From an uncultured SAR116 cluster alpha proteobacterium (lineage in GTDB: Bacteria; Pseudomonadota; Alphaproteobacteria; Puniceispirillales; Puniceispirillaceae), in assembly GCA_902622515.1 (NCBI GenBank), contig CACNQE010000001.1, positions 186,001 to 250,000 of the forward strand: a stretch of 64,000 nt of DNA, read 5' to 3'. Both the position numbers and the translations under genes were made by a program. Below are positions 30,630-37,705 of this stretch, piece by piece (within the stretch, counting starts at the first letter, position 1; the number at the start of each line of letters is the position of its first letter). The notes under the pieces were generated by a model, which did no database searches, was not told the DNA's origin, and saw only the letters and a list, made by a program, of their open reading frames with translations.

Positions 30630-31967
30630 TTAAAGCCAAATTTTATATAAACCAATAGTTTCTTCCCGACCTCTTATTTTATAATTAGAGATATATTCAG
30701 AACGGAGCGTAAAATTAATATTATCTCTAAGTTCTGAGCTTATTAAAAAGTTCGTATCGAATTCTTTACACGCACTGCAAATTCTACTTGCAACATTTAC
30801 TGTATCTCCAAGCACCGCAAATTCTATTCTGTGTTTACTACCCATATTTCCAACTACGCAACGACCAAAATGAATTCCTATACGATGCTCTATTTCGAAT
30901 TTGCCGTTTTTAGTGCGCTCTTGATTCCACTTTTCTAATGCCTCATTCATTGCGACTGCGCAGTCAAAAGCGTTCTGCGAGTCATTTCCATAAGATTTTG
31001 GTGTGCCAAAGTTAGCCATTACGGCATCACCGATAAATTTATCAACCGTACCACTATGGTAAAATATGTTATCTACCATAATACTTTGATATTCCGACAA
31101 TAAAACCAAGGTATCTTTTGGGTCCATTTTTTCAGATAACTGAGTAAAGTTTACAATATCCGTAAACATTACTGCCACATCCATTTCTTTGGTCGAGGAT
31201 GCATTGAAATTGTCGCCACTATTTCTGATTTCTTCCTTTATGTCTGGCGAAAAATAACGACTTAAATTTCTATTTTCTGTTTCAGCACTAATTGTCGAGT
31301 GTATTACCCAACGATTAAAATGAATTAAGGTGGAGATTACGAATAAGAAAAATATTGATGTCATAAACCCATCAGTTAATGCCCATTTGTTTACAGCATA
31401 ACCATTGGAAATAATTATATCCCAGTCATCCGCAATAAATACCTTCTCATAGGAGGATAGAGTCACAAATTCCTTAAGCGGTCTGAAGCAAGAAAGAGCT
31501 AGCCACAGGTAGTTTGCCCATAGTCGGGAGAAAAATAAACAAAACAGTGCGGTTAATGGAAACGACATAAAGATATAATCCATCATCCTTCCCGTTCCAA
31601 CTATTTCAACACTCTGTAATCTATAACCCTCCAATTCATGTCCAAGCATGAATAAATTAAAAAATAAATGAAATGATATTATAGAAACAAACAAATAAAC
31701 TGCATATTTTTGTGGTTTAAGTGTAAGAAATATTATCAAAAAAATTAATATAGCAACTGCTGGCACTCCTCGAACCAGAAAATTATCTATAAAAAATTGC
31801 TTTGGCTGCTCAATCCATTCAAGAAATCCGAGTGTTCCAAAAGAAAAGATAGCAAGCAAACCTAAAACTTTTAGAAATCTAATTTCTAATCTATTTCCAG
31901 ACAACACAGTCAGCTCCCGATGCAATATTTTAAAGATGTGTTTTTTTATTAGCGCTATACACACCAT
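30630..31967 (-). CDS. Class III adenylate/guanylate cyclase with membrane N-terminus
   Basis: About 445 residues. The first half has about six membrane helices; the last 190 residues form a class III nucleotidyl cyclase domain. Metal-binding aspartates are in VMFTDIVNFTQLSEK and FIGDAVMANFG. The lysine in VDKFIGD and the GDTVNVASRI Asn/Arg residues fit an active cyclase, most likely making cAMP. I choose the ATG at 31967 (GGTGGAG upstream); a TTG start at 32012 would add 15 residues. It lies between the two integrase remnants, so it may be island cargo. Confidence 0.85.
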   Translation of the reverse strand: MVCIALIKKHIFKILHRELTVLSGNRLEIRFLKVLGLLAIFSFGTLGFLEWIEQPKQFFIDNFLVRGVPAVAILIFLIIFLTLKPQKYAVYLFVSIISFHLFFNLFMLGHELEGYRLQSVEIVGTGRMMDYIFMSFPLTALFCLFFSRLWANYLWLALSCFRPLKEFVTLSSYEKVFIADDWDIIISNGYAVNKWALTDGFMTSIFFLFVISTLIHFNRWVIHSTISAETENRNLSRYFSPDIKEEIRNSGDNFNASSTKEMDVAVMFTDIVNFTQLSEKMDPKDTLVLLSEYQSIMVDNIFYHSGTVDKFIGDAVMANFGTPKSYGNDSQNAFDCAVAMNEALEKWNQERTKNGKFEIEHRIGIHFGRCVVGNMGSKHRIEFAVLGDTVNVASRICSACKEFDTNFLISSELRDNINFTLRSEYISNYKIRGREETIGLYKIWL

Positions 31968-32061
31968 TTCTCCACCATAACCAACAATATCGATAATCAA
32001 AAAATTGTTCAAATTTTTAGTATAACTAATAATCGTCGTTATGACGACCTTCTCTTTACTT

Positions 32062-32087
32062 GGACGGTCTTTTTACCGTCCTTTTTT
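32062..32087 (+). terminator. Terminator hairpin at island interior
   Basis: Stem GGACGGT (32062-32068) pairs with ACCGTCC (32075-32081) around a 6-nt loop, followed by six T. It is a clear plus-strand terminator, but no plus-strand gene lies just upstream, so its gene has been lost or is untranslated. Confidence 0.8.
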
Positions 32088-32121
32088 AATCGCAGGCTAT
32101 TCGCCTAAAGAAGAGGCCACC

Positions 32122-32187
32122 ATGCACGCCATCATAAATATCGCAGTTGTATCCGTGCTATCCTTGGTTGATATTGTCGGGCATTAA
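32122..32187 (+). CDS. Possible 21-aa hydrophobic peptide
   Basis: An ATG after AAGAAGAGG (6-base spacing) opens a 21-codon frame, MHAIINIAVVSVLSLVDIVG plus a final His. It is hydrophobic. It could be a small membrane peptide, a leader for the next gene (37 bp downstream) or chance. Confidence 0.4.
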   Translation: MHAIINIAVVSVLSLVDIVGH

Positions 32188-32223
32188 ATTATTACTTAGT
32201 AAAACTACAAAAGGAGATTTGGG

Positions 32224-32586
32224 ATGATTTTGTCAACAATAATGGTAATTGGGTCAATTTTTTTAATGTTGTTTGGGATTATTATAGGAGGAGATATAGG
32301 GCTTTCATTCAACCTTCCAGCGGCCGTTTTAGTTATCGGGCTAGCCTCTTTATCTACAATTGGAGCTAAAGCTGTGAAAACAGACCTAGATTCTCTTCAA
32401 TATTTTGGCGAGTCCGCAGCTAGAGCAGGTTGGATTGCATTTTTTATAGGATTGGTAATGACTAGTGGTTTATTGCAGAACGAAGCAAATTTAATTGAGT
32501 TTTTGCCTAGAGCAATCTCGATAATATTTTTAGGACCTCTTTACGGCTATGTATTAACCTTTTCTAACAAAAATTTTGTCACCTAG
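32224..32586 (+). CDS. Small membrane protein resembling the MotA N-terminal region
   Basis: 120 residues with about four hydrophobic segments. The motif IIIGGDIGLSFNLPAAVLVIG resembles the first part of MotA, but the cytoplasmic loop and the power-stroke region are missing. No other motility genes are near, so it is not a stator. The ribosome-binding site AAGGAG, 8 bases before the ATG, is strong. It lies between the integrase remnants and may be island cargo. Confidence 0.7.
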   Translation: MILSTIMVIGSIFLMLFGIIIGGDIGLSFNLPAAVLVIGLASLSTIGAKAVKTDLDSLQYFGESAARAGWIAFFIGLVMTSGLLQNEANLIEFLPRAISIIFLGPLYGYVLTFSNKNFVT

Positions 32587-32714
32587 ATAGAATCAATCGA
32601 CGAGGGACTAAAGCGACTGAATCGGATGTAAAGTTACGCACCTTATCCGATAACAATCCAGCTATAGAATAAACGAACTGTCACCAAATTTATGCAGTCA
32701 ATTTAAAAGAATAA

Positions 32715-33008
32715 TTTTCTAAACCCGTTTTGCACCATGAGTGGGATAACGTCAGAAAGAAAATCAACCTAAAGTTTCTATGGTGGCATGACCTTCGAAG
32801 AACCTGGCCAACAATGGCGGCAAGAGAGCGTGTCGATATGATTCAAATTTCCCGACAACTTGGTCACGAGAATATGAGAATCACAGAAGAGCATTACGCT
32901 CATTACCACCCTGACTACATGGGTCAGGCAAGCGACCATTCTAGTCGGATGTTACAAAATTTCCTAGAACGGGAATTAATGCCTAAAAAAGGAGGCAAAA
33001 CGATCTAA
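32715..33008 (+). pseudogene. Integrase 3' remnant 2 (tyrosine recombinase)
   Basis: The frame reads SKPVLHHEWDNVRKK, then the catalytic box WHDLRRTWPTMAARERV, LGHENMRITEEHYAHYHP with the nucleophile tyrosine, and ends MPKKGGKTI at a stop. Only the C-terminal third of the enzyme is left; an in-frame stop at 32712-32714 closes it upstream. It ends 10 bp before the left tRNA repeat, which is where an integrase gene normally ends. Confidence 0.85.
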
Positions 33009-33018
33009 ACCATTGAAT

Positions 33019-33068
33019 TTTAGTGGCGGGAGTGACGGGACTCGAACCCGCGGCCTCTGGCGTGACAG
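33019..33068. repeat. Left att-type repeat: copy of the tRNA-Asp 3' half
   Basis: 50 bp identical to 35988-36037, running from just past the tRNA CCA end to the anticodon loop. The remainder of a tRNA is absent, so it is not a tRNA gene. It is the kind of core duplicated when an element integrates at a tRNA 3' end. Confidence 0.9.
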
Positions 33069-33084
33069 TCTAGCATTTGTACTG

Positions 33085-33104
33085 TATTTGAGGGTATTTG
33101 AGGG
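33085..33104. repeat. Tandem 10-bp repeat beside the left att core
   Basis: TATTTGAGGG occurs twice in tandem. Its place right beside the core suggests integrase arm-binding sites, but that is inference. Confidence 0.5.
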
Positions 33105-33174
33105 TAATATAGAGACATTTTTCTTTATTTTGATGGTAACTGTGTATACCTGAGTATCACCCAATGTAACCCAG

Positions 33175-33198
33175 AAAAGTAGCACAAAAGTAGCACAG
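33175..33198. repeat. Arm-type repeat pair AAAAGTAGCACA, left end
   Basis: AAAAGTAGCACA occurs at 33175 and 33186, overlapping. A third copy lies at 35901-35914, near the right repeat. Matching short repeats at both ends of a flanked segment fit integrase arm sites. Confidence 0.55.
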
Positions 33199-33292
33199 CA
33201 ATCTGCAATTTAGTGTCAACAGATTTTAGTAGGATCCCATCATTCATAGCTCGGATTACTTTAAATATATTTTTAAATTTTCACTATATTCA

Positions 33293-33321
33293 TTGAAAAA
33301 TGTTATGTTATAACATATCAT
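33293..33321 (+). promoter_or_regulatory. Promoter of the CobW-WD40 operon
   Basis: -35 TTGAAA (33293-33298), 17-base spacer and -10 TATCAT (33316-33321). Both hexamers are five of six to consensus. The Zur-type palindrome fills the spacer. Confidence 0.6.
33301..33320. promoter_or_regulatory. Zur-type operator
   Basis: A 20-bp inverted repeat, TGTTATGTTATAACATATCA, with one mismatched pair. The core TATGTTATAACATA is perfect. It fits the zinc uptake regulator motif of proteobacteria and overlaps the promoter spacer, so bound Zur would block RNA polymerase when zinc is plentiful. Confidence 0.7.
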
Positions 33322-33370
33322 ATTTTTTAAAATCTTCCTGCAAGAAAAAATTAAAATAGAAAGCCAAACA

Positions 33371-34342
33371 ATGTCTGTAAATAAACAAGTACCCGTCACT
33401 GTATTAACCGGTTTCCTAGGAGCTGGTAAGACTACTTTATTAAATCGAATTCTTACTGAACATCATGGAAAAAAATATGCTGTGGTTGTCAACGAATTTG
33501 GCGAGGAAGGCATCGATAACGATTTGGTAGTAGATGCTGACGAAGAAGTTTTTGAAATGAACAATGGATGCATCTGCTGCACTGTGCGAGGAGACTTAAT
33601 ACGTATTTTAAGTGGACTAATGAAACGAGCAGATAAATTAGATGCAATAATTGTGGAAACAACTGGATTAGCTGACCCTGCACCTGTAGCGCAAACTTTC
33701 TTTGTGGACGAAGATGTAGCACAACGTACAAAGCTTGATGCCATAGTTACCGTAGCAGATGCTGTGCATCTCGATGGCCAACTTGGTGAACATCATGAAG
33801 CAGAGGAACAGATAGCTTTTGCAGACGTTGTGTTACTAAATAAGACAGACCTGGTGGAAAAGAGCGGATTGTCAAAAGTTGAAGCGCGAATAAAAAAAAT
33901 AAATCCTTATACGAAGATTATTCAAACTTCTAGATGTGTAACTGAATTAGATGAAATTATTGGTCTTAATGCATTCAGCTTAGACCGAGTCCTTGAGGTA
34001 GAACCAGATTTCCTGGACTCTGATCATGATCACGAACATGATGATGATATCAAAAGTTTGTCTTTTATCTCTGAGACCCCTTTAGATCTTAAATTATTTC
34101 AAAAATGGTTTGGTGGACTTCTACAAACGCATGGCCAGGACATATTACGTTCTAAAGGTATTCTAAACTTTTCGGGCGAAGAAGAGCGTTACGTATTCCA
34201 AGGAGTTCATATGTTAATGGATGCGTCACCGATGGGTGCTTGGCCTAGCAATTTAAACCGTACATCTCGAATTGTATTCATTGGCAGAAACCTAGAAAAA
34301 ATGGATCTTGAAAAAGGATTTGAGGGATGCAAGAGAGTTTAA
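33371..34342 (+). CDS. CobW/COG0523 family GTPase, probable zinc metallochaperone
   Basis: A 323-residue G3E-family GTPase. Walker [13 protein letters not shown] is at residues 14-25. The metal-binding CxCC motif NNGCICC ends at residue 70. NKTD forms the G4 motif. A His/Asp-rich stretch ([11 protein letters not shown]) is near residue 218 and a CobW C-terminal domain follows. Proteins of this type deliver zinc to client enzymes under zinc starvation. The Zur-type operator supports zinc over cobalt or nitrile hydratase roles. The gene overlaps the next by 16 bp. Confidence 0.9.
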   Translation: MSVNKQVPVTVLTGFLGAGKTTLLNRILTEHHGKKYAVVVNEFGEEGIDNDLVVDADEEVFEMNNGCICCTVRGDLIRILSGLMKRADKLDAIIVETTGLADPAPVAQTFFVDEDVAQRTKLDAIVTVADAVHLDGQLGEHHEAEEQIAFADVVLLNKTDLVEKSGLSKVEARIKKINPYTKIIQTSRCVTELDEIIGLNAFSLDRVLEVEPDFLDSDHDHEHDDDIKSLSFISETPLDLKLFQKWFGGLLQTHGQDILRSKGILNFSGEEERYVFQGVHMLMDASPMGAWPSNLNRTSRIVFIGRNLEKMDLEKGFEGCKRV

Positions 34343-35385
34343 CTAATTCTTTTAATGATTCTAATTCAGGCCAGTTAGTTCGTGAAAAGCAAACCGAGTT
34401 AGAGCGAAGAGGAATTAATCATTGTTTTCATGCACCAGTAACATGTGCGACTGCAATCAACGAAGGAGTTGTTGCTGGTTTTGGGGATGGTACTATTGGA
34501 ATATTTAGACCTGGACTCTTTCCCGAAATAAAAAAGGCTCATAAAGGTGCAATTCTTTGCATTGCGGCAGATGATGATTTTGTTTTAACAGGTGGAGATG
34601 ACGGTTTGTTATTAAAAACCTCAACAGATGGCTATATTGAGGAAATTAAAAATTTTAATAAAAAGTGGATTGACTGTGTAGCGCATAAGAAAGATTTAAT
34701 AGCATGTTCGTCAGGAAAAAACGTTTATGTCTGGAAGTCAGACCAAAAAGAACCAGAAGTATTAGCGCATAGAAGCACAATTGGGGGTTTATCATTTGAC
34801 AAAACAAGTAAAAGACTTGCTGTAGCTCATTACGGTGGCGTCACCGTTTGGGAACTGATCAAGCAAAAATGGAAATCTTCAGTATTTGCCTGGAAAGGGT
34901 CTCATGGTGCCGTCTCATTTAGCCCAAATGGGAAGTATCTTGTCACAGCAATGCAAGAGAACGCCGTCCATGGCTGGCGAATTAGAGATAAAACTAATAT
35001 GGCCATGGCAGGATACCCTTCCAAGGTAAAGAGTTTTGCCTGGGTTGGAGAAACGCCATTCTTAGTCACCTCGGGCGCTGATGAGGCTATCTGTTGGCCG
35101 TTCGATGGTAAATGTGGACCCATGGAACGCTCACCCGTCTGTTTGGGGAAATATAATAATATTATGGTTACTCAAGTTCATTGTTTACCGCGCGAAAATG
35201 CTGTTTTTGCAGGCTACAGAGATGGTTCTGTTTTGTTAGCTGAAATAAATGAGAATAATAGTGGTATCTTGATAAGAGGCTCCACAGGAGCCCAGGTAAC
35301 TGCTTTATCAGTATCAAGCACAGGATCCCATATTTTTATTGGTGATGATGATGGTAATATCTTGTGGTCACCACTTTGGGCATGA
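34327..35385 (+). CDS. WD40-repeat beta-propeller protein
   Basis: 352 residues made of repeated beta-propeller blades: [60 protein letters not shown], and the last [20 protein letters not shown]. It has no signal peptide and no fused domain, so it is probably a cytoplasmic scaffold. AGGA lies 8 bases before the ATG, inside the end of the cobW-like gene. Its genetic linkage to a zinc metallochaperone suggests it binds that protein or a client. Confidence 0.88.
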   Translation: MQESLTNSFNDSNSGQLVREKQTELERRGINHCFHAPVTCATAINEGVVAGFGDGTIGIFRPGLFPEIKKAHKGAILCIAADDDFVLTGGDDGLLLKTSTDGYIEEIKNFNKKWIDCVAHKKDLIACSSGKNVYVWKSDQKEPEVLAHRSTIGGLSFDKTSKRLAVAHYGGVTVWELIKQKWKSSVFAWKGSHGAVSFSPNGKYLVTAMQENAVHGWRIRDKTNMAMAGYPSKVKSFAWVGETPFLVTSGADEAICWPFDGKCGPMERSPVCLGKYNNIMVTQVHCLPRENAVFAGYRDGSVLLAEINENNSGILIRGSTGAQVTALSVSSTGSHIFIGDDDGNILWSPLWA

Positions 35386-35648
35386 TGTTAAAGAGAAAAT
35401 TTATGTTCAATCGAAAAAAAATAAATCCTGAGATAACTAGAAAAATAAAAATGCTTATTCAAGAACAATTTAATTTATCTGATGATACATTGATAAGCTT
35501 ATCCGAATTGAATTGTCATGAGCCTAACTGCCCACCAACAGAGACTGTTATAACGACAAGAGCATTAAAAGGTGAGAGTTGTATTTATAAGATTGCAAAA
35601 CCTATATCTGAGATCAAAATAGAAGATATAAAAAAGTTAAAAAATTAA
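35382..35648 (+). CDS. Small Cys-containing protein of the zinc operon
   Basis: Up to 88 residues. The ATG at 35382 overlaps the WD40 stop (ATGA); the ATG at 35403 (MFNRKKINPEITRK, AGAG upstream) is also likely. The core reads LSELNCHEPNCPPTETVITT, with two cysteines and His, and the tail is basic. The C-x4-C-P-P pattern could bind a metal. I do not recognise a named family. Confidence 0.75.
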   Translation: MMLKRKFMFNRKKINPEITRKIKMLIQEQFNLSDDTLISLSELNCHEPNCPPTETVITTRALKGESCIYKIAKPISEIKIEDIKKLKN

Positions 35649-35767
35649 TTATAAACTGATGGTCTACTATCAAAATGTTATATGCGTGTCATAGCAATAG
35701 TCAAAAATAACGAGTGACATAAAAAGCTTGGCATAGTTTTTAGCTGCCACTCATTCGCTTGAGTTCT

Positions 35768-35878
35768 TCAAAAATGCTGTTCTTTTGTTTCTTTTTTCTG
35801 ATTAATGTGTTTCCCAATAGATTTTTTCACTGCGGAACCAATGTAAAGTAAGGTTTTCTCTCGGATCGAAAATGACAT
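35768..35878 (-). CDS. Possible 36-aa basic peptide, maybe a frameshifted remnant
   Basis: The frame starts MSFSIREKTLLYIGSAVKKS and stops after KEQHF. In the next frame the chain could continue as SIFEELKRMSGS to a stop, so a one-base shift may have split a slightly longer protein. No family is recognised. Confidence 0.25.
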   Translation of the reverse strand: MSFSIREKTLLYIGSAVKKSIGKHINQKKETKEQHF

Positions 35879-35900
35879 AATATGTCAAAACTCACATTCA

Positions 35901-35914
35901 AAAAGTAGCACAAA
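35901..35914. repeat. Arm-type repeat, right end
   Basis: AAAAGTAGCACAAA, the same sequence as at 33175-33188. Confidence 0.5.
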
Positions 35915-35987
35915 CGTGTTTTTGGTAAAAAAAACACCTCGAACATTACTGAATGAGGTGTATTAAACTATTGATTTCATGATTTAA

Positions 35988-36037
35988 TTTAGTGGCGGGA
36001 GTGACGGGACTCGAACCCGCGGCCTCTGGCGTGACAG
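35988..36037. repeat. Right att-type repeat, inside tRNA-Asp
   Basis: 50 bp identical to 33019-33068. It covers the tRNA from the anticodon loop to just beyond CCA, the usual core used by tyrosine integrases. Confidence 0.9.
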
Positions 36038-36069
36038 GCCAGCGCTCTAACCAACTGAGCTACACCCCC
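35993..36069 (-). tRNA. tRNA-Asp(GTC)
   Basis: 77 nt with encoded CCA. The acceptor stem is GGGGGTG/CACTCCC with one G-T pair. The anticodon stem CTGGC/GCCAG encloses loop CTGTCAC, anticodon GTC. T-arm GCGGGTTCGAGTCCCGT. It is intact, so integration preserved the gene. Confidence 0.97.
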
Positions 36070-36242
36070 ATATATGGAAAAGCGTTTTAATTTTTTAAAT
36101 ACTCTTTAACTCAGAGAGTTGAATTAGCCTAACAATGGAGGACTGTCAAGCGAGTTTCTAACTTAAACTTTTTTGAAAAGTTTAAATCTAAACGTTTATT
36201 CACAACGTATCAGACGAATATAACCCATTTGAGAGAAAAATA

Positions 36243-36782
36243 ATGTTTACACCGATAATCAAAATTCAACCAGCAATTAGAACAGTCTCATTTTCCAATA
36301 AAAAAGGAAATACATTTATTGCGGAGTTATTATTTTTTATCTCTTTGGTATTTATGATTTCATTGAATTGTGCTTTTGCTGCCGGCAGTGTATCCTCAAA
36401 ACAGGAAAAAACAAGCACAACGCATTCGAAAGAATATTACAAAGCAGTTAAATTAATTAAAGCTAACAACTTTAAAGATGCTATAATTTTATTAGAAACT
36501 CTGGTAACAGAAAACCCAGACGATCCTGATATCCTTAATTATTTAGGATTTTCATTTCGTAAAACAGGAGACTTAGTTAAAAGTTCCCACTACTACAAAA
36601 AGGCCTTGAATATTAATCCAAAACATCTAGGTGCTTTAGAATATCAAGGTGAATTATTCATTGCGCTTGGAAAAATTGACGAGGCTAAGGCGAATTTAGC
36701 CCGGATTGATGATATATGTTTCACTCAATGTAAAGAATTGCGTGAATTGGAAAAAGCTATAAGTGCGGCCCTAAATAAGTAA
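36243..36782 (+). CDS. Exported or membrane-anchored TPR protein
   Basis: 179 residues. A hydrophobic segment (about 28-48, AELLFFISLVFMISLNCAFA) is a signal peptide or anchor. Three tetratricopeptide-like helices pairs follow: AVKLIKANNFKDAIILLETL, PDILNYLGFSFRKTGDLVKS and PKHLGALEYQGELFIALGKI. TPR domains bind proteins; the partner is unknown. Confidence 0.82.
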   Translation: MFTPIIKIQPAIRTVSFSNKKGNTFIAELLFFISLVFMISLNCAFAAGSVSSKQEKTSTTHSKEYYKAVKLIKANNFKDAIILLETLVTENPDDPDILNYLGFSFRKTGDLVKSSHYYKKALNINPKHLGALEYQGELFIALGKIDEAKANLARIDDICFTQCKELRELEKAISAALNK

Positions 36783-36801
36783 ATTTAACGGAAGCTTTAT
36801 A

Positions 36802-37068
36802 TTATTTTTTACCTCGAACAGCTTGCGACTCATTCATCATAAATTTTACAGCCTCAGCAAGGCTTTGTGTTGTTTGTCTCTTCTTCTTCACGGATTTTTT
36901 TAAAGCAATGATGATGTCTCCATCACTTCTTATAAATGGTGTTTCATAGTCCGAGTATTTAGATACATATTCTTTCAACTCTTTTAGAAGTTGGCCCTGT
37001 ATGTCAAAATTTTTATCGGCAGAAATATGATTTGTTTTATGGAGATTATTTTTTTTATTATGATCCAT
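36802..37068 (-). CDS. Hypothetical basic protein
   Basis: 88 residues from the ATG at 37068 (MDHNKKNNLHKTNHISADKN), with GGAG 7 bases upstream. The central GQLLKELKEYVSKYSDYETP and the basic ALKKSVKKKRQTTQSLAEAV are conserved-looking. The function is unknown. It is convergent with the TPR gene. Confidence 0.65.
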   Translation of the reverse strand: MDHNKKNNLHKTNHISADKNFDIQGQLLKELKEYVSKYSDYETPFIRSDGDIIIALKKSVKKKRQTTQSLAEAVKFMMNESQAVRGKK

Positions 37069-37162
37069 TGAATATCTCCAAGAATAACTTTTTTTCAAAA
37101 ACAAAATACAGTTACTAAGTATAGGACTTTAGCAAATTGTATAAATTACATATCTAAAATAT

Positions 37163-37191
37163 AAAAAAGCGGGAGGTAGTCCCGCTTTTTT
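37163..37191 (-). terminator. Terminator of tRNA-Val
   Basis: Stem AGCGGGA/TCCCGCT with a 5-base loop, then six T on the minus strand, just past the tRNA CCA. The flanking A and T runs make it look bidirectional. Confidence 0.85.
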
Positions 37192-37193
37192 TA

Positions 37194-37269
37194 TGGTGGG
37201 TGGTGAGGGGTTCGAACCCCCGACCTATTCGGTGTAAACGAATTGCTCTCCCAGCTGAGCTAACCACCC
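37194..37269 (-). tRNA. tRNA-Val(TAC)
   Basis: 76 nt with encoded CCA. Acceptor stem GGGTGGT/ACCACCC. The anticodon stem ATTCG/CGAAT encloses loop TTTACAC, anticodon TAC. It follows the HU gene, a common alphaproteobacterial arrangement. Confidence 0.97.
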
Positions 37270-37319
37270 TTAGACCGATTAACTAATAAAATATTTCGTC
37301 AACAAGTTAAGCTGAATAT

Positions 37320-37595
37320 CTAATTATTAACAGCAGCTTTCAGCGGAGCGCCAGCCTTAAATTTTGGTTGCTTAGATGCTGCTATTTGAATTGTTTCACC
37401 AGTTCTTGGGTTACGACCTGTAGTTGCAGCGCGAGAAGCAACAGAGAAAGTACCAAATCCAACGATTCTAACTTCATTACCATTTTTTAACGAGCCTTCG
37501 ATAGACGCGAAAACAGAGTCAACCGCTCTAGCAGCATCCGCTTTAGTTAGTGACGAATGTTCTGCAACAGATGTGACGAGATCGTTTTTATTCAT
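37320..37595 (-). CDS. hup: DNA-binding protein HU
   Basis: A 91-residue nucleoid protein that bends DNA as a dimer. It shows MNKNDLVTSVAEHSSLTKAD, the beta-arm signature GFGTFSVASRAATTGRNPRT and a normal C-terminus. AAGGGATAAATCA precedes the ATG. It lies 111 bp past lon, the usual place in proteobacteria. Confidence 0.96.
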   Translation of the reverse strand: MNKNDLVTSVAEHSSLTKADAARAVDSVFASIEGSLKNGNEVRIVGFGTFSVASRAATTGRNPRTGETIQIAASKQPKFKAGAPLKAAVNN

Positions 37596-37705
37596 TGATT
37601 TATCCCTTCTTAAAAGTAAGTTGTAAGCATAAACAATATGCGCTACAAACTATCAAATCAATTAAAATTTAACGATTTATCCTTAATTTTTAGGTAAATA
37701 TTGGG

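Larger units (their letters stand above)
35649..35987. other. Right end of the island, no firm gene
   Basis: 339 bp between the zinc operon and the tRNA-side repeat. It holds one arm-type repeat (35901-35914) and a short minus-strand frame at 35768-35878. Apart from these I see nothing. Confidence 0.5.

Noticed and set aside
32224-32586. Flagellar stator MotA
   Set aside because: Only N-terminal membrane segments resemble MotA. The cytoplasmic loop is absent and no motility genes are near.
33019-33068. Looks like a second tRNA-Asp gene
   Set aside because: Only the 3' half is present. The D-arm, the 5' acceptor strand and part of the anticodon stem are missing. It is an att-type repeat.
33085-33104. 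CRISPR-like repeat
   Set aside because: Only two tandem 10-bp units, no spacers and no cas genes in the window.
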